Shown: positions 9,826 to 18,648 of the stretch, piece after piece
How the letters are laid out: every line of letters starts with the position of its first letter
Numbering within the stretch: position 1 is the stretch's first letter
NCBI GenBank assembly: GCA_028285085.1
Contig: JANQQI010000087.1
Location: 186,001 to 250,000, forward strand
Origin: Saprospiraceae bacterium
GTDB lineage: Bacteria > Bacteroidota > Bacteroidia > Chitinophagales > Saprospiraceae
Direction: 5' to 3'
DNA: 64,000 nucleotides
Notes under the pieces: model-generated
Seen by the model: only the letters and a program-made list of their open reading frames with translations
What the model was told of the DNA's origin: nothing
Database searches by the model: none
Made by a program: the position numbers and the translations under genes

Positions 9826-11148
9826 TTAAAATTCAGTATCTGGTTCGGCTTCAAACCACTCTTTGGTTTTGCGGAACAATTGCTCGTACCACTTGCCATT
9901 CTCAGTTTCAGCCATATTTTCTGTTTCTTCCGAAGTCTCTTCTACGACTTCGTCTTCTTCTTCATCGTAGACATTCTCTCCACCGTTTTCGATACCACGG
10001 AGTAATAAGCCAATCGCCGTAGCGTAAATCGGGCTACAAACACGCTCTTGATAGCCGTGTGCCAAGTGCTCGATCGGCAAACCAATTCGGGTGCTCACGC
10101 CGGTGTGGAATTCCGCGAGCTTCTCGATATGGTTCAATAAAGCACCACCACCGGTCAGTACAATACCGCCGATGAGCTTACGCTCATAACCCGAGCGACG
10201 AATCTCCCAAACGACGTAGTCGAGGATTTCCTCCACTCGTGCCTGAATAATCAAAGCGAGGTTTTTCTCGGAAATTTCCTTAGGCTCGCGGCCTTTTAAG
10301 CCGGGAATAGTAATGATGCGATTATCGTAGACTTCTTCCGCCAGCGCTGAGCCGAATTTTACTTTCAGCTTCTCCGCTTGATGTTGCATCACCGTACATC
10401 CTTCACGAATATCGCTGGTGATGACATTGCCACCGAGTGGAACCACTGCCGTGTGACGAATGATACCTTCCTGGAAGATCGTGATATCCGTCGTACCACC
10501 ACCGATGTCCACCAAGGCCACACCCGCTTCTTTTTCTTCTTCGCTGAGTACCGCGTAAGAAGAAGCAATCGGCTCCAGTGTTACATCAGACACCTTCAAT
10601 CCAACGCGCTCAACACAACGGCTGATGTTGTTTGATGCCGTGATTTGTCCGGTAATAATGTGGAAATTAGCTTCCAAGCGTACCCCAGACATGCCGATAG
10701 GATCGGTAATACCTTGCTCGTTATCTACGGTGTATTCCTGAGGAATGACGTGGATGATTTTGTCTCCCGGAGGCAGCACCAGCTTATGCATATCGTTGAT
10801 CAACTTATCGATATCGCGTTGGCTGATTTCGGTCATATCGTTGTCGCGGGTCAAGATGCCTCGGTGTTGCAGACTCTTGATGTGCTGCCCCGCGATACCG
10901 ACGTTGACCACCTTGATCTTTACGCCAGAATTACGCTCGGCAGCTTGAACTGCTTCCGAAATAGCTTTAACCGTTTTTTCGATATTCGATACTACCCCTC
11001 TGGATACACCGATGGAATCGACTTTACCGACCCCGAGAATTTCGAGCTTGCCGTGTTCGTTTTTGCGCCCGGCAATAGCGCAGACTTTCGTCGTCCCAAT
11101 ATCGAGAGCGACCGTCACATCCTGCTGTTGTTTTAAGTTATCCATCAT
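9826..11148 (-). CDS. ftsA: Cell division protein FtsA
   Basis: 440 residues of the actin/Hsp70 ATPase fold. ALDIGTTKV is the phosphate-1 loop, VDIGGGTTDI phosphate-2 and VLTGGGALL the adenosine motif. The SHS2 (1C) domain lies between phosphate 1 and about residue 165. FtsA tethers FtsZ to the membrane. After an acidic stretch (YDEEEDEVVEETSEETE) the C-terminus is a likely amphipathic membrane-targeting helix (KWYEQLFRKTKEWF). The frame extends upstream to a TTG at 11199 that overlaps the ftsQ stop; I prefer the ATG pair at 11148/11145 because homology starts just after it. An ATG start leaves a 47-base gap to ftsQ. Confidence 0.96.
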   Translation of the reverse strand: MMDNLKQQQDVTVALDIGTTKVCAIAGRKNEHGKLEILGVGKVDSIGVSRGVVSNIEKTVKAISEAVQAAERNSGVKIKVVNVGIAGQHIKSLQHRGILTRDNDMTEISQRDIDKLINDMHKLVLPPGDKIIHVIPQEYTVDNEQGITDPIGMSGVRLEANFHIITGQITASNNISRCVERVGLKVSDVTLEPIASSYAVLSEEEKEAGVALVDIGGGTTDITIFQEGIIRHTAVVPLGGNVITSDIREGCTVMQHQAEKLKVKFGSALAEEVYDNRIITIPGLKGREPKEISEKNLALIIQARVEEILDYVVWEIRRSGYERKLIGGIVLTGGGALLNHIEKLAEFHTGVSTRIGLPIEHLAHGYQERVCSPIYATAIGLLLRGIENGGENVYDEEEDEVVEETSEETENMAETENGKWYEQLFRKTKEWFEAEPDTEF

Positions 11149-11195
11149 AGTATACAGTTTTTTGGTAGTCTTCTCATATTTGTTCACGCTGATAA

Positions 11196-11981
11196 TCAAC
11201 GCTTACTGGCTACTACCTGACCATGGAATTTGAGATTGATCGTTTTATATTTTTTCCACCCTTTATGCGGTAGGGCTTCTTTATAAAAGTTTTTTAGGTA
11301 TAAAATTTTAGTTTCTAAATCGTCCAGATTGCCGAGAATAATCTTCTGATCTCCTACTTTTGGAATCATCACATAATCACCGTCTTTCGCCACGTGGATT
11401 TGCTCAATCATTGGTTCAAGGAGCTCATCTTTTAAAATCCGCTGAGTCAACTTGAACAGATCGCGCAAGCGATGTGGATTCTTTTTATGGGTCAAAAAGT
11501 CCCGATCGAAAGGTGGAATCTGCCCCGTGGCGACCAATACCCGAGCGGCAAAATGCTTAGATAATGGCAACTTTTGTCCGGTGCCATCCAGGTAATAACT
11601 CAGCCCATTTTGGTCGATGACCCGTAAAATGGGTAAGCGTTGCTCAATGTCAATATTGACTTGATTCCGGCTATCGATGTATACATCGGCATTCAAAACA
11701 AAGGGATCGCTTTCGAGTACCCTTTCGACTCGCTCCACATTAATACTTCCGACGGGCATGCCTGGCAAATTCCGGCCAAAACTTCGCTCAATCGTTGCTT
11801 CAATGTCTTTGCGAGTGATCAAACTGCTGCTATCCGGCAGCGTTTGTATTTCAATAATATTTTCACCGGCCACTCGACCTTTTTTCTTCTCCACCGCCGA
11901 GATGATCAGGGCAGCAATTAAAAAAAGAGCACCGATGGAAAAAATGCGTTTCGCTGTATGTATGTATTTTCTATCTATCAT
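11196..11981 (-). CDS. ftsQ: Cell division protein FtsQ
   Basis: 261 residues: short basic cytoplasmic tail, one membrane segment (about 13-29, IGALFLIAALIISAV), then a periplasmic POTRA-like region (SLITRKDIEATIERSFG) and beta domain. FtsQ scaffolds the divisome by binding FtsL and its partners. Sequence similarity across the family is low, so the call rests on topology plus position between murC and ftsA. Its ATG overlaps the end of murC by 11 bases, suggesting translational coupling. Confidence 0.9.
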   Translation of the reverse strand: MIDRKYIHTAKRIFSIGALFLIAALIISAVEKKKGRVAGENIIEIQTLPDSSSLITRKDIEATIERSFGRNLPGMPVGSINVERVERVLESDPFVLNADVYIDSRNQVNIDIEQRLPILRVIDQNGLSYYLDGTGQKLPLSKHFAARVLVATGQIPPFDRDFLTHKKNPHRLRDLFKLTQRILKDELLEPMIEQIHVAKDGDYVMIPKVGDQKIILGNLDDLETKILYLKNFYKEALPHKGWKKYKTINLKFHGQVVASKR

Positions 11982-13320
11982 TGGTTATCCATTCTTTAAT
12001 CGGTGACACCATCGTGTCAATATCTCCAGCACCGAGTGTCAGCAGTACCTCAAATCGTCGAGGTTGTAAAACCGACATCAGATTCGCTTTGGTGACCAAC
12101 TGCCGATTCGGGTTTTGCATACGTTGCAAAATCATTGCTGAATCTACCCCAGCAATCGGAAGCTCTCTTGCCGGATAAATATCCAGCAGAAACAGCTCGT
12201 CCAGTTCATCGAGGGCGGCGGCAAATCCGTCGGCAAAATCGCGGGTCCGGCTATACAAGTGCGGTTGAAAAACACCACTGATCTTCTTGCCGGGATGCAA
12301 CTCGCGAGCCGCCGCAATGGCTGCCTGCAATTCCGTTGGATGATGCGCGTAATCGTCAATAAAGACTGTCTCCGCAGTACGACACACCAGCTCAAATCGA
12401 CGCTTAATACCCCGGAAGCTTTGTAAAGCTTCTCGAATTGCCGTTGGGCTAGCATTTAGTTGTCGTGCGATGGCAATTGCCGCCGTAGCATTTTCAACAT
12501 TGTGCCGACCGGGTAAAGTAAAGCGTAATGCATCAATCCGACCTTCGGTATCCACGTAGTCAAAAACGAAGTATCCATCTTCGACTCGGATGTTTTCCGC
12601 ACGGTATTCACCGCGTTCTAATCCGAAGGTTTTTTCGGTTTCCGCCGGACGCAAGAGCTTTAACCCATCGCGTAAGAAAAGCGTTCCACCGGGCTTGATT
12701 TGAGCCGCAAACTGAGTAAACCCCTCAGCCATCTGATCATGATCACCGTAAATATCAAGGTGATCGGCGTCCATCGATAAAATGATCGCGTAATCAGGAT
12801 ACAGCTGCAAAAAAGACCGATCATACTCATCGGCTTCGGCTACTACCCATTCACTTTGTCCCGCAACAAAGTTGGAGGCATAGTTTTGAGCAATCCCGCC
12901 CAGGAAAGCCGTACAATCTATCTCCGCCACTCGCAACAAGTGGGTCAAAATAGTACTCGTCGTCGTCTTTCCGTGCGTACCGGCTACAGCAATCATGCGC
13001 CGATTTTGACTGATCAAGCCCAATACTTCGGAGCGTTTCTTCACCGGAATATTGCTAGCAAAAAAGTAATTCAATTCCCCGTGGTCCTTAGGAACCGCTG
13101 GCGTATAAACGACTAGGTCCACTTTTTCGGGGATTAGGCTGACATCATCTGTGTAATGGATGTACATGCCTTCCGCCACCAACGTTTTGGTGAGGGTCGT
13201 TTCAGTTTTATCGTATCCATGAATCTCGCATCCAAGCCCTCGAAAGTATCGCGCCAGAGCGCTCATCCCAATTCCACCGATTCCGATGAAATAGACTTTT
13301 TGAATGGCTTGCAGATTCAA
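11971..13320 (-). CDS. murC: UDP-N-acetylmuramate--L-alanine ligase MurC
   Basis: 449 residues. Adds L-alanine to UDP-MurNAc in the cytoplasm, the first peptide step of peptidoglycan synthesis. Visible are the N-terminal Rossmann loop GIGGIGMSALARYF, the ATP loop AGTHGKTTT, and the Mur ligase middle and C domains (DDYAHHPTE). The start codon is TTG at 13320: an in-frame stop lies six codons upstream with no ATG between, and the next Met is inside the Rossmann loop. The N-terminus MNLQAIQKVYFIGIGGIG matches the usual family start. A 235-base AT-rich gap separates it from murG, so an internal promoter is possible, but none is clear. Confidence 0.96.
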   Translation of the reverse strand: MNLQAIQKVYFIGIGGIGMSALARYFRGLGCEIHGYDKTETTLTKTLVAEGMYIHYTDDVSLIPEKVDLVVYTPAVPKDHGELNYFFASNIPVKKRSEVLGLISQNRRMIAVAGTHGKTTTSTILTHLLRVAEIDCTAFLGGIAQNYASNFVAGQSEWVVAEADEYDRSFLQLYPDYAIILSMDADHLDIYGDHDQMAEGFTQFAAQIKPGGTLFLRDGLKLLRPAETEKTFGLERGEYRAENIRVEDGYFVFDYVDTEGRIDALRFTLPGRHNVENATAAIAIARQLNASPTAIREALQSFRGIKRRFELVCRTAETVFIDDYAHHPTELQAAIAAARELHPGKKISGVFQPHLYSRTRDFADGFAAALDELDELFLLDIYPARELPIAGVDSAMILQRMQNPNRQLVTKANLMSVLQPRRFEVLLTLGAGDIDTMVSPIKEWITNDR

Positions 13321-13555
13321 AGTTTTGGTTTTTAATAATTATCAATGCTCAAATTCAAACGACAATGATTAACTTAATTTAAAGTATGTAATTAATTGTC
13401 TATCAGTTTCATAAACAAAGTATGTGCCGTATTTTTTATATATTATTTTTTTAATTTAAAAATTTTCATAAATTATCTTTTACCACTTATTTCATTTTTC
13501 CACTCATCCTTACAACTCATTCTTTTACAAGGACTTACAGCGAACTGTCTACTTA

Positions 13556-14665
13556 CTACCTAATCAGCCCCAACACTTCGTGAGCAATGTGCTTTGCCGC
13601 ATCTTTTCGGGCTAATTGACGAATATTTTGCTCTAAAACTTCACGACGCGTCGGTTCAGCAATCAATTCAAGCGCTGCTCTGATCATCTGCGCAGATGCT
13701 TCCTTGTCTTTGATTAAAACTGCCGCATCCTTTTGGACTAAGGCCATCGCATTTTTCGTTTGATGGTCTTCGGCCACATTTGGCGAAGGCACCAGGATGG
13801 CTGTTTTCCCCGCTGCACTTAGCTCTGAAATCGTCGAAGCACCAGCTCTGCTGATCATTACTTCCGACATGGCATAAGCCAAATCCATTCGATCGATGAA
13901 GGCCACAATTTGTACATTGGGCAGTTGGGCGCAAGCACTTTCTTTGAAAGTATCGATGTACAACTTTCCCGCTTGCCAAAGTACTTGCACTTCCGGGTGT
14001 TGTTCCAGTAATGAGGCGCTTGCTGCCATCGCTTCGTTGAGCGAACGGGCGCCCAAGCTTCCTCCGGTCAAAACAATCGTTTGCTTATTCGCATCTAATC
14101 CAAAATGCTTTAATCCTTCCTCGCGGGTAGCGCGTAAATTTTGGATCTCTTCCCGAATGGGATTGCCGGTCAACACCAATTTATCCGCTGGGAAAAAGCG
14201 CTCCATGCGATCGTAAGCAACACAAATTTTATGGGCCTTCTTAGCGAGTAACTTATTGGTGATACCAGCATAAGAATTCTGCTCTTGCAATAGTGTCGGA
14301 ATGCTCATGCGACTCGCCACTTCCAGAGTCGGCCCGCTGGCAAAACCACCAACGCCTACCGCTACCTGAGGGCGAAATCGGCGCACGATCAGGGCCGCTC
14401 GAAATAAGCTATGCACTAATTTGAAAGGAAACATTAGATTACGCAGACTCAACTTGCGTTGAAAGCCACTGATCCATAATCCTTTGATGGGATAGCCCGC
14501 TTTCGGTACTTTTTCCATCTCAATCTTTCCTTTCGCTCCGACAAACAAAATGTCAATATTGGGTTCCAGTTCCCGTAGAGCATCCGCAATGGCGATGGCC
14601 GGGAAAACGTGCCCACCGGTACCGCCGCCGGAAATAATAACTCTATGTGGTTGTTGCTGGCTCAA
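13556..14665 (-). CDS. murG: Lipid II synthase MurG (GlcNAc transferase)
   Basis: 369 residues, GT28 fold. Transfers GlcNAc from UDP-GlcNAc to lipid I on the inner membrane face, giving lipid II. ISGGGTGGHVFPAIAIA is the N-terminal glycine loop; GVGGFASGPT and LTGGSLGARSLNEA follow; SRAGASTISELSAAGK is the UDP-sugar binding segment. The only start that keeps the first loop is TTG at 14665; the upstream frame has no ATG, and a nearby ATG is out of frame. Gap to ftsW is 26 bases. Confidence 0.96.
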   Translation of the reverse strand: MSQQQPHRVIISGGGTGGHVFPAIAIADALRELEPNIDILFVGAKGKIEMEKVPKAGYPIKGLWISGFQRKLSLRNLMFPFKLVHSLFRAALIVRRFRPQVAVGVGGFASGPTLEVASRMSIPTLLQEQNSYAGITNKLLAKKAHKICVAYDRMERFFPADKLVLTGNPIREEIQNLRATREEGLKHFGLDANKQTIVLTGGSLGARSLNEAMAASASLLEQHPEVQVLWQAGKLYIDTFKESACAQLPNVQIVAFIDRMDLAYAMSEVMISRAGASTISELSAAGKTAILVPSPNVAEDHQTKNAMALVQKDAAVLIKDKEASAQMIRAALELIAEPTRREVLEQNIRQLARKDAAKHIAHEVLGLIR

Positions 14666-14691
14666 TTCGTTTTTATCATTTAAAACTCAAA

Positions 14692-15825
14692 CTAAGTTGT
14701 CTTTTCAATGTAGCGACTAACACTCAGGATCATTCCGAAGGCGATACTCGAAAAGATAATCGAGGTACCCCCCATACTCACTAGTGGTAGTGTCAATCCC
14801 GTCACCGGGACCAAGTGTACCGAAACAGCAATGTGTGCCATGGCTTGAATCACTAAGCTAAGCCCCAGGCCCAATGCGAGCATCGCACCAAAAGCTTTAG
14901 GGCTACGAGTTACCAAGCTCACACAACGGAAGAACAGCAAAATGTATAAACCGATAATCACTACCCCTCCAATCACTCCGTACTCTTCACAAATAATCGC
15001 GTACACGAAATCCGAAAACGGTGCTGGCAAATAATTCCGCATTTCACTGTTCCCTGGCCCCTCGCCGAAAATGCCACCATTAGCAATTGCAATCTTCGCG
15101 TGTTGTATTTGATAGCCCCCTTCGGTATCCGTTATAAAATCTCTCATCCGCGTAATCCAAGTCCCTACCCGGACAACATCCGGCATAAGTTCCCCGAGGA
15201 CAATCAGACCGGCAAAGACCACTACCCCCAGAAATAGTAAGAGGAAGATATACTTGATAGATACACGGCCTAAAAACATCATCATTGTGCAAGTGAAAAA
15301 CAGCAACATCGAAGAGGATAAATCCGCAGGGGCAATCAAAGCGCAAACAATCAAAATGGGTACAATGATTGGTAAAAATGCACTGTTGAAATCTTTGATA
15401 TAGTCCTGCTTGGCAGAGATAGCGCGCGCTACGTAGGCGATCAATGCGAGTTTCGCAAAATCCGAGGTCTGGAAGGTCAAACCAATAAAGGGGATTTCTA
15501 ACCAGCGTCGGGCTTCGTTGACTTCAACGCCAAAAGCAATGGTATACACCAGCATTGGGATACACAACAAAAGCAACAGCGGCGCTATCCTGGAATACTT
15601 GCTATAATTGAGCAAATAACACAGATAGGTCAAGAAGAGTCCACCTCCAATGAATACCATTTGCTTAATCAGATAGGCTTCGGTATTACCACCGCGAAAT
15701 TGGAACGCGGCGTGCCCGGTAGCGCTGTAAATGGCCAAGATTGAGAAAATGGCTAATACAGCGACAATCATCCAGATCGTTCGATCACCACGAAGTTCGG
15801 CATAAAGTCGATTTCCAATGGACAT
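14692..15825 (-). CDS. ftsW: SEDS peptidoglycan glycosyltransferase FtsW
   Basis: 377 residues with about ten membrane segments. FtsW polymerises lipid II into septal glycan together with the class B PBP FtsI. The SEDS signature is in the large periplasmic loop (GIFGEGPGNS, then SDFVYAIICEEYGVIGG) and near the C-terminus (LPLVSMGGTS). Placement between murD and murG is standard. The ATG at 15823-15825 precedes a short hydrophilic tail before TM1. Confidence 0.95.
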   Translation of the reverse strand: MSIGNRLYAELRGDRTIWMIVAVLAIFSILAIYSATGHAAFQFRGGNTEAYLIKQMVFIGGGLFLTYLCYLLNYSKYSRIAPLLLLLCIPMLVYTIAFGVEVNEARRWLEIPFIGLTFQTSDFAKLALIAYVARAISAKQDYIKDFNSAFLPIIVPILIVCALIAPADLSSSMLLFFTCTMMMFLGRVSIKYIFLLLFLGVVVFAGLIVLGELMPDVVRVGTWITRMRDFITDTEGGYQIQHAKIAIANGGIFGEGPGNSEMRNYLPAPFSDFVYAIICEEYGVIGGVVIIGLYILLFFRCVSLVTRSPKAFGAMLALGLGLSLVIQAMAHIAVSVHLVPVTGLTLPLVSMGGTSIIFSSIAFGMILSVSRYIEKTT

Positions 15826-15912
15826 GCTTTTGTTTTTTTGCTACAGTTTTAAATTCAGTTATGTTTTCTCATAGTCGGTCAAAGAACTTTTTATATCAAT
15901 CTCCATCTTGCT

Positions 15913-17229
15913 TTAAGATGGATTTGCTTTTAATTCAAGTACAGCTGCTCTAAATAAGTCGCCGCGTTCGGCATAGTTATTAAACAAGTCGAAGCTAGCG
16001 CAAGCGGGAGATAGCAAAACAACATCCCCGGCTTCAGCCAGTGCTGCGGCTTGGGCAACAGCATCGGCAGCCGTACGGCTCTCAATCATTGGTCGATGTA
16101 AAGGCCCAAAAACAGTTTTGAGCTTCTCATTATCGGCTCCTAAGCAAACCATCGCCCTCACTTTTTCTTCTACCAGAGGCATAATCGCACTGTAATCATT
16201 GCCTTTATCTTGTCCACCAACCACCCAGACGAGTGGACGATCCATAGCTTGCAAGGCATGATAGACAGCTTCCACATTTGTCGCTTTACTATCGTTGATG
16301 TAAGTCACCTCTTTGATGGTCGCGACTTCCTCCAAGCGATGTGGTTCATTGACGAAAGTCTCCAAGCCCCGTTGTATCGCCGCCGGATCGGCGCCGAGCT
16401 GCAAAGCGATTTCAATGGCGCAGCGGGCGTTGAAATAATTATGACGACCGCGAAGCACAGTTGCACGCAAATCGAAAACCTCTCCCGTACTCATCCGCAG
16501 ATCAACCGCCAAGGGCTGCTCACCGGGAATTCGCCAAATATTGGCTAGCGGCGGATGTCCCTCCAGATAAGCGGCCATCTCAGGATCTTCATCGTTGATC
16601 AGGAACTGATCTTCCGGGCGTTGATTCATGGTGATCCGAAACTTCGAAGCCACGTATTTCGCCATTTGGTAGTCGTACCGATCCAGATGGTCTGGGGTGA
16701 TATTCAGCAGCACAGCGATATTTGGGCGAAACGACACGATACCATCCAATTGAAAGCTGCTCAGCTCGAGAACGTAGAGCTCGCTCGGTGCTTCGACCAG
16801 CAGGCGAGCGAAACTATGCCCGATATTGCCACCGAGGGCGGCCGATAGGCCGCTGCTACGGAGCAAGTGATGCGTCAGCTTAGTCGTCGTCGTTTTACCG
16901 TTACTACCGGTGATAGCAATCACCTTTGCTTGCGTATACCGACTTGCAAATTCAATTTCGGAAATCACCGGCAGGCCTTTTTCATGCAACGCTTGAATAA
17001 GCGGTACGTGATCGGGTATCCCCGGGCTTTTGATAATTTCCGCTGCTTCGAAGATCTTGTTCTCCGAATGTTGCCCTTCCTCGAAGGGAATCTCTTGAGC
17101 GTTTAATTCTTTTTTATAAGTATCCTTAATCGATCCCCGATCCGACACAAACACATCGTAGTCTAACTTTTTGGCCAATAATGCGGCTCCTACCCCACTT
17201 TCACCCGCTCCGAGAATCGCTATTTTCAT
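15913..17229 (-). CDS. murD: UDP-N-acetylmuramoylalanine--D-glutamate ligase MurD
   Basis: 438 residues. Adds D-glutamate to UDP-MurNAc-L-Ala. The N-terminal dinucleotide-like fold starts MKIAILGAGESGVGAA; the ATP loop TGSNGKTTTTK and the middle-domain NITPDHLDRY are intact; the C-domain contains INDSKATNVEA and VGGQDKGNDY. The ATG is directly adjacent to the mraY stop (no intervening base), so the two are probably translationally coupled. Confidence 0.97.
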   Translation of the reverse strand: MKIAILGAGESGVGAALLAKKLDYDVFVSDRGSIKDTYKKELNAQEIPFEEGQHSENKIFEAAEIIKSPGIPDHVPLIQALHEKGLPVISEIEFASRYTQAKVIAITGSNGKTTTTKLTHHLLRSSGLSAALGGNIGHSFARLLVEAPSELYVLELSSFQLDGIVSFRPNIAVLLNITPDHLDRYDYQMAKYVASKFRITMNQRPEDQFLINDEDPEMAAYLEGHPPLANIWRIPGEQPLAVDLRMSTGEVFDLRATVLRGRHNYFNARCAIEIALQLGADPAAIQRGLETFVNEPHRLEEVATIKEVTYINDSKATNVEAVYHALQAMDRPLVWVVGGQDKGNDYSAIMPLVEEKVRAMVCLGADNEKLKTVFGPLHRPMIESRTAADAVAQAAALAEAGDVVLLSPACASFDLFNNYAERGDLFRAAVLELKANPS

Positions 17230-18477
17230 TTACCTTAACTTCAGAGTAATGACCGTTAAAACCGCCAAGAGAATTCCGATGATCCAAAAGCGGTTGACTA
17301 TTTTAGCCTCGTGCATTCCTTTTTTCTGAAAATGATGGTGCAAAGGCGACATCAAAAAGACGCGTCGACCCTCACCGTATTTCCTTTTCGTATATTTGAA
17401 ATAGCCCACCTGAATCATTACCGACAGGTTTTGGACTAGAAATATTCCACACAAAATCGGAATCAATAATTCCTTCCGAATCAAGATCGCTAGGGCCGCA
17501 ATGATTCCTCCGAGCGTCAAGCTTCCGGTATCCCCCATGAAAATCTGAGCGGGATAAGAGTTGTACCATAAAAACCCGATACAAGCGCCAATGAAGCAGG
17601 CGACGTAAATCACTAACTCTTCCGCTCCCGGCAAAAACAGAATATTCAAATAATCTGCGGCAATGGCGTTACTAGATACATAAGCTAATACCCCCAAAGT
17701 TGCGCCGCAGATGGCACTGACACCGGTTGCTAGCCCATCTAAACCATCGGTTAAGTTTGCACCGTTGGACACGGCGGTCACGATGATGATAACTAACGGC
17801 ACAAAAACAATCCAAGCCAGAGTACCCGCGTTATCTCCCACGAAGGGGACCAATCGCGCATAATCCAACTCGTTGTTCTTCAAAAAAGGGACGTTGGTCA
17901 GCGTCGTCCGCACATAAGCAACTTCCTTCGTGTTGCCACGCACCGTCACATTCTCCACCCGTATAGGTTCCAATTCAAGCGCTTCGGCTTTAGCAGGATT
18001 CATACGTACGACCACCTGCTCACTAAAAAGCATCGTCAAGGCCACAATAATCCCCAAGCCAACTTGACCAAGAATCTTAAACTTTCCGCTCAGTCCATCT
18101 TTATCTTTTTTAAAGACTTTGATATAATCGTCCAAAAAGCCGATCAACGCCATCCAGGTCGTAGCAATCAACATCAAGACGATGTACACATTCTCCAGAT
18201 TCGCCCAAAGCATACAGGGGATAATAATCGACATCACGATGATGATGCCACCCATAGTGGGAGTGCCCTCCTTCTCTTTTTGGCCAGCGAGGCCTAAATC
18301 CCGGACGGATTCTCCAATCTGCAAGCGGCGCAAGAACTTGATAATACGACCGCCAAAGAGCAGAGAAATAATCAGAGAAAAAATGATCGCAGCACCAGCC
18401 CGGAAACTGATAAACTTGTACAGGCCCGCGCCATCCACATTTAGTCCATCCAAATATTTTAAAAGATCATAGAGCAT
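17230..18477 (-). CDS. mraY: Phospho-MurNAc-pentapeptide transferase MraY
   Basis: 415 residues, about ten membrane segments. Transfers phospho-MurNAc-pentapeptide to undecaprenyl phosphate to make lipid I. Catalytic motifs are visible: [22 protein letters not shown] and the HHHFQKKG loop. It is some 50 residues longer than E. coli MraY because of a periplasmic insertion (about 150-215, including [12 protein letters not shown]), which is usual in Bacteroidota. 171 bases separate it from murE; they contain an inverted repeat at 18569-18614. Confidence 0.97.
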   Translation of the reverse strand: MLYDLLKYLDGLNVDGAGLYKFISFRAGAAIIFSLIISLLFGGRIIKFLRRLQIGESVRDLGLAGQKEKEGTPTMGGIIIVMSIIIPCMLWANLENVYIVLMLIATTWMALIGFLDDYIKVFKKDKDGLSGKFKILGQVGLGIIVALTMLFSEQVVVRMNPAKAEALELEPIRVENVTVRGNTKEVAYVRTTLTNVPFLKNNELDYARLVPFVGDNAGTLAWIVFVPLVIIIVTAVSNGANLTDGLDGLATGVSAICGATLGVLAYVSSNAIAADYLNILFLPGAEELVIYVACFIGACIGFLWYNSYPAQIFMGDTGSLTLGGIIAALAILIRKELLIPILCGIFLVQNLSVMIQVGYFKYTKRKYGEGRRVFLMSPLHHHFQKKGMHEAKIVNRFWIIGILLAVLTVITLKLR

Positions 18478-18568
18478 GAGATCCCTTCTGTTTTTCGCGT
18501 TGGTTTGTTATTAAGGCAGGCGGTTTTCTCATAGTCTGCCTAAGCCTAATTGTTAGCTGTCTTTAAAC

Positions 18569-18614
18569 TTAACAGCAGCAGCAGATAGTCGAGCTATCCG
18601 CCACGTGCTGTTAA
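18569..18614. repeat. Inverted repeat between murE and mraY
   Basis: Perfect 9-bp outer arms TTAACAGCA (18569-18577) and TGCTGTTAA (18606-18614) enclose a smaller GATAG/CTATC hairpin. There is no T-run, so it is not a classic terminator. It could be an mRNA processing or stability element; function unknown. Confidence 0.6.
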
Positions 18615-18648
18615 TTGAATCTGAGAATGATAATTAATAGTCCCTCCA

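Noticed and set aside
11149-11199. TTG start of ftsA overlapping the ftsQ stop
   Set aside because: The added 17 residues are basic and not family-like; two adjacent ATGs follow where homology begins.
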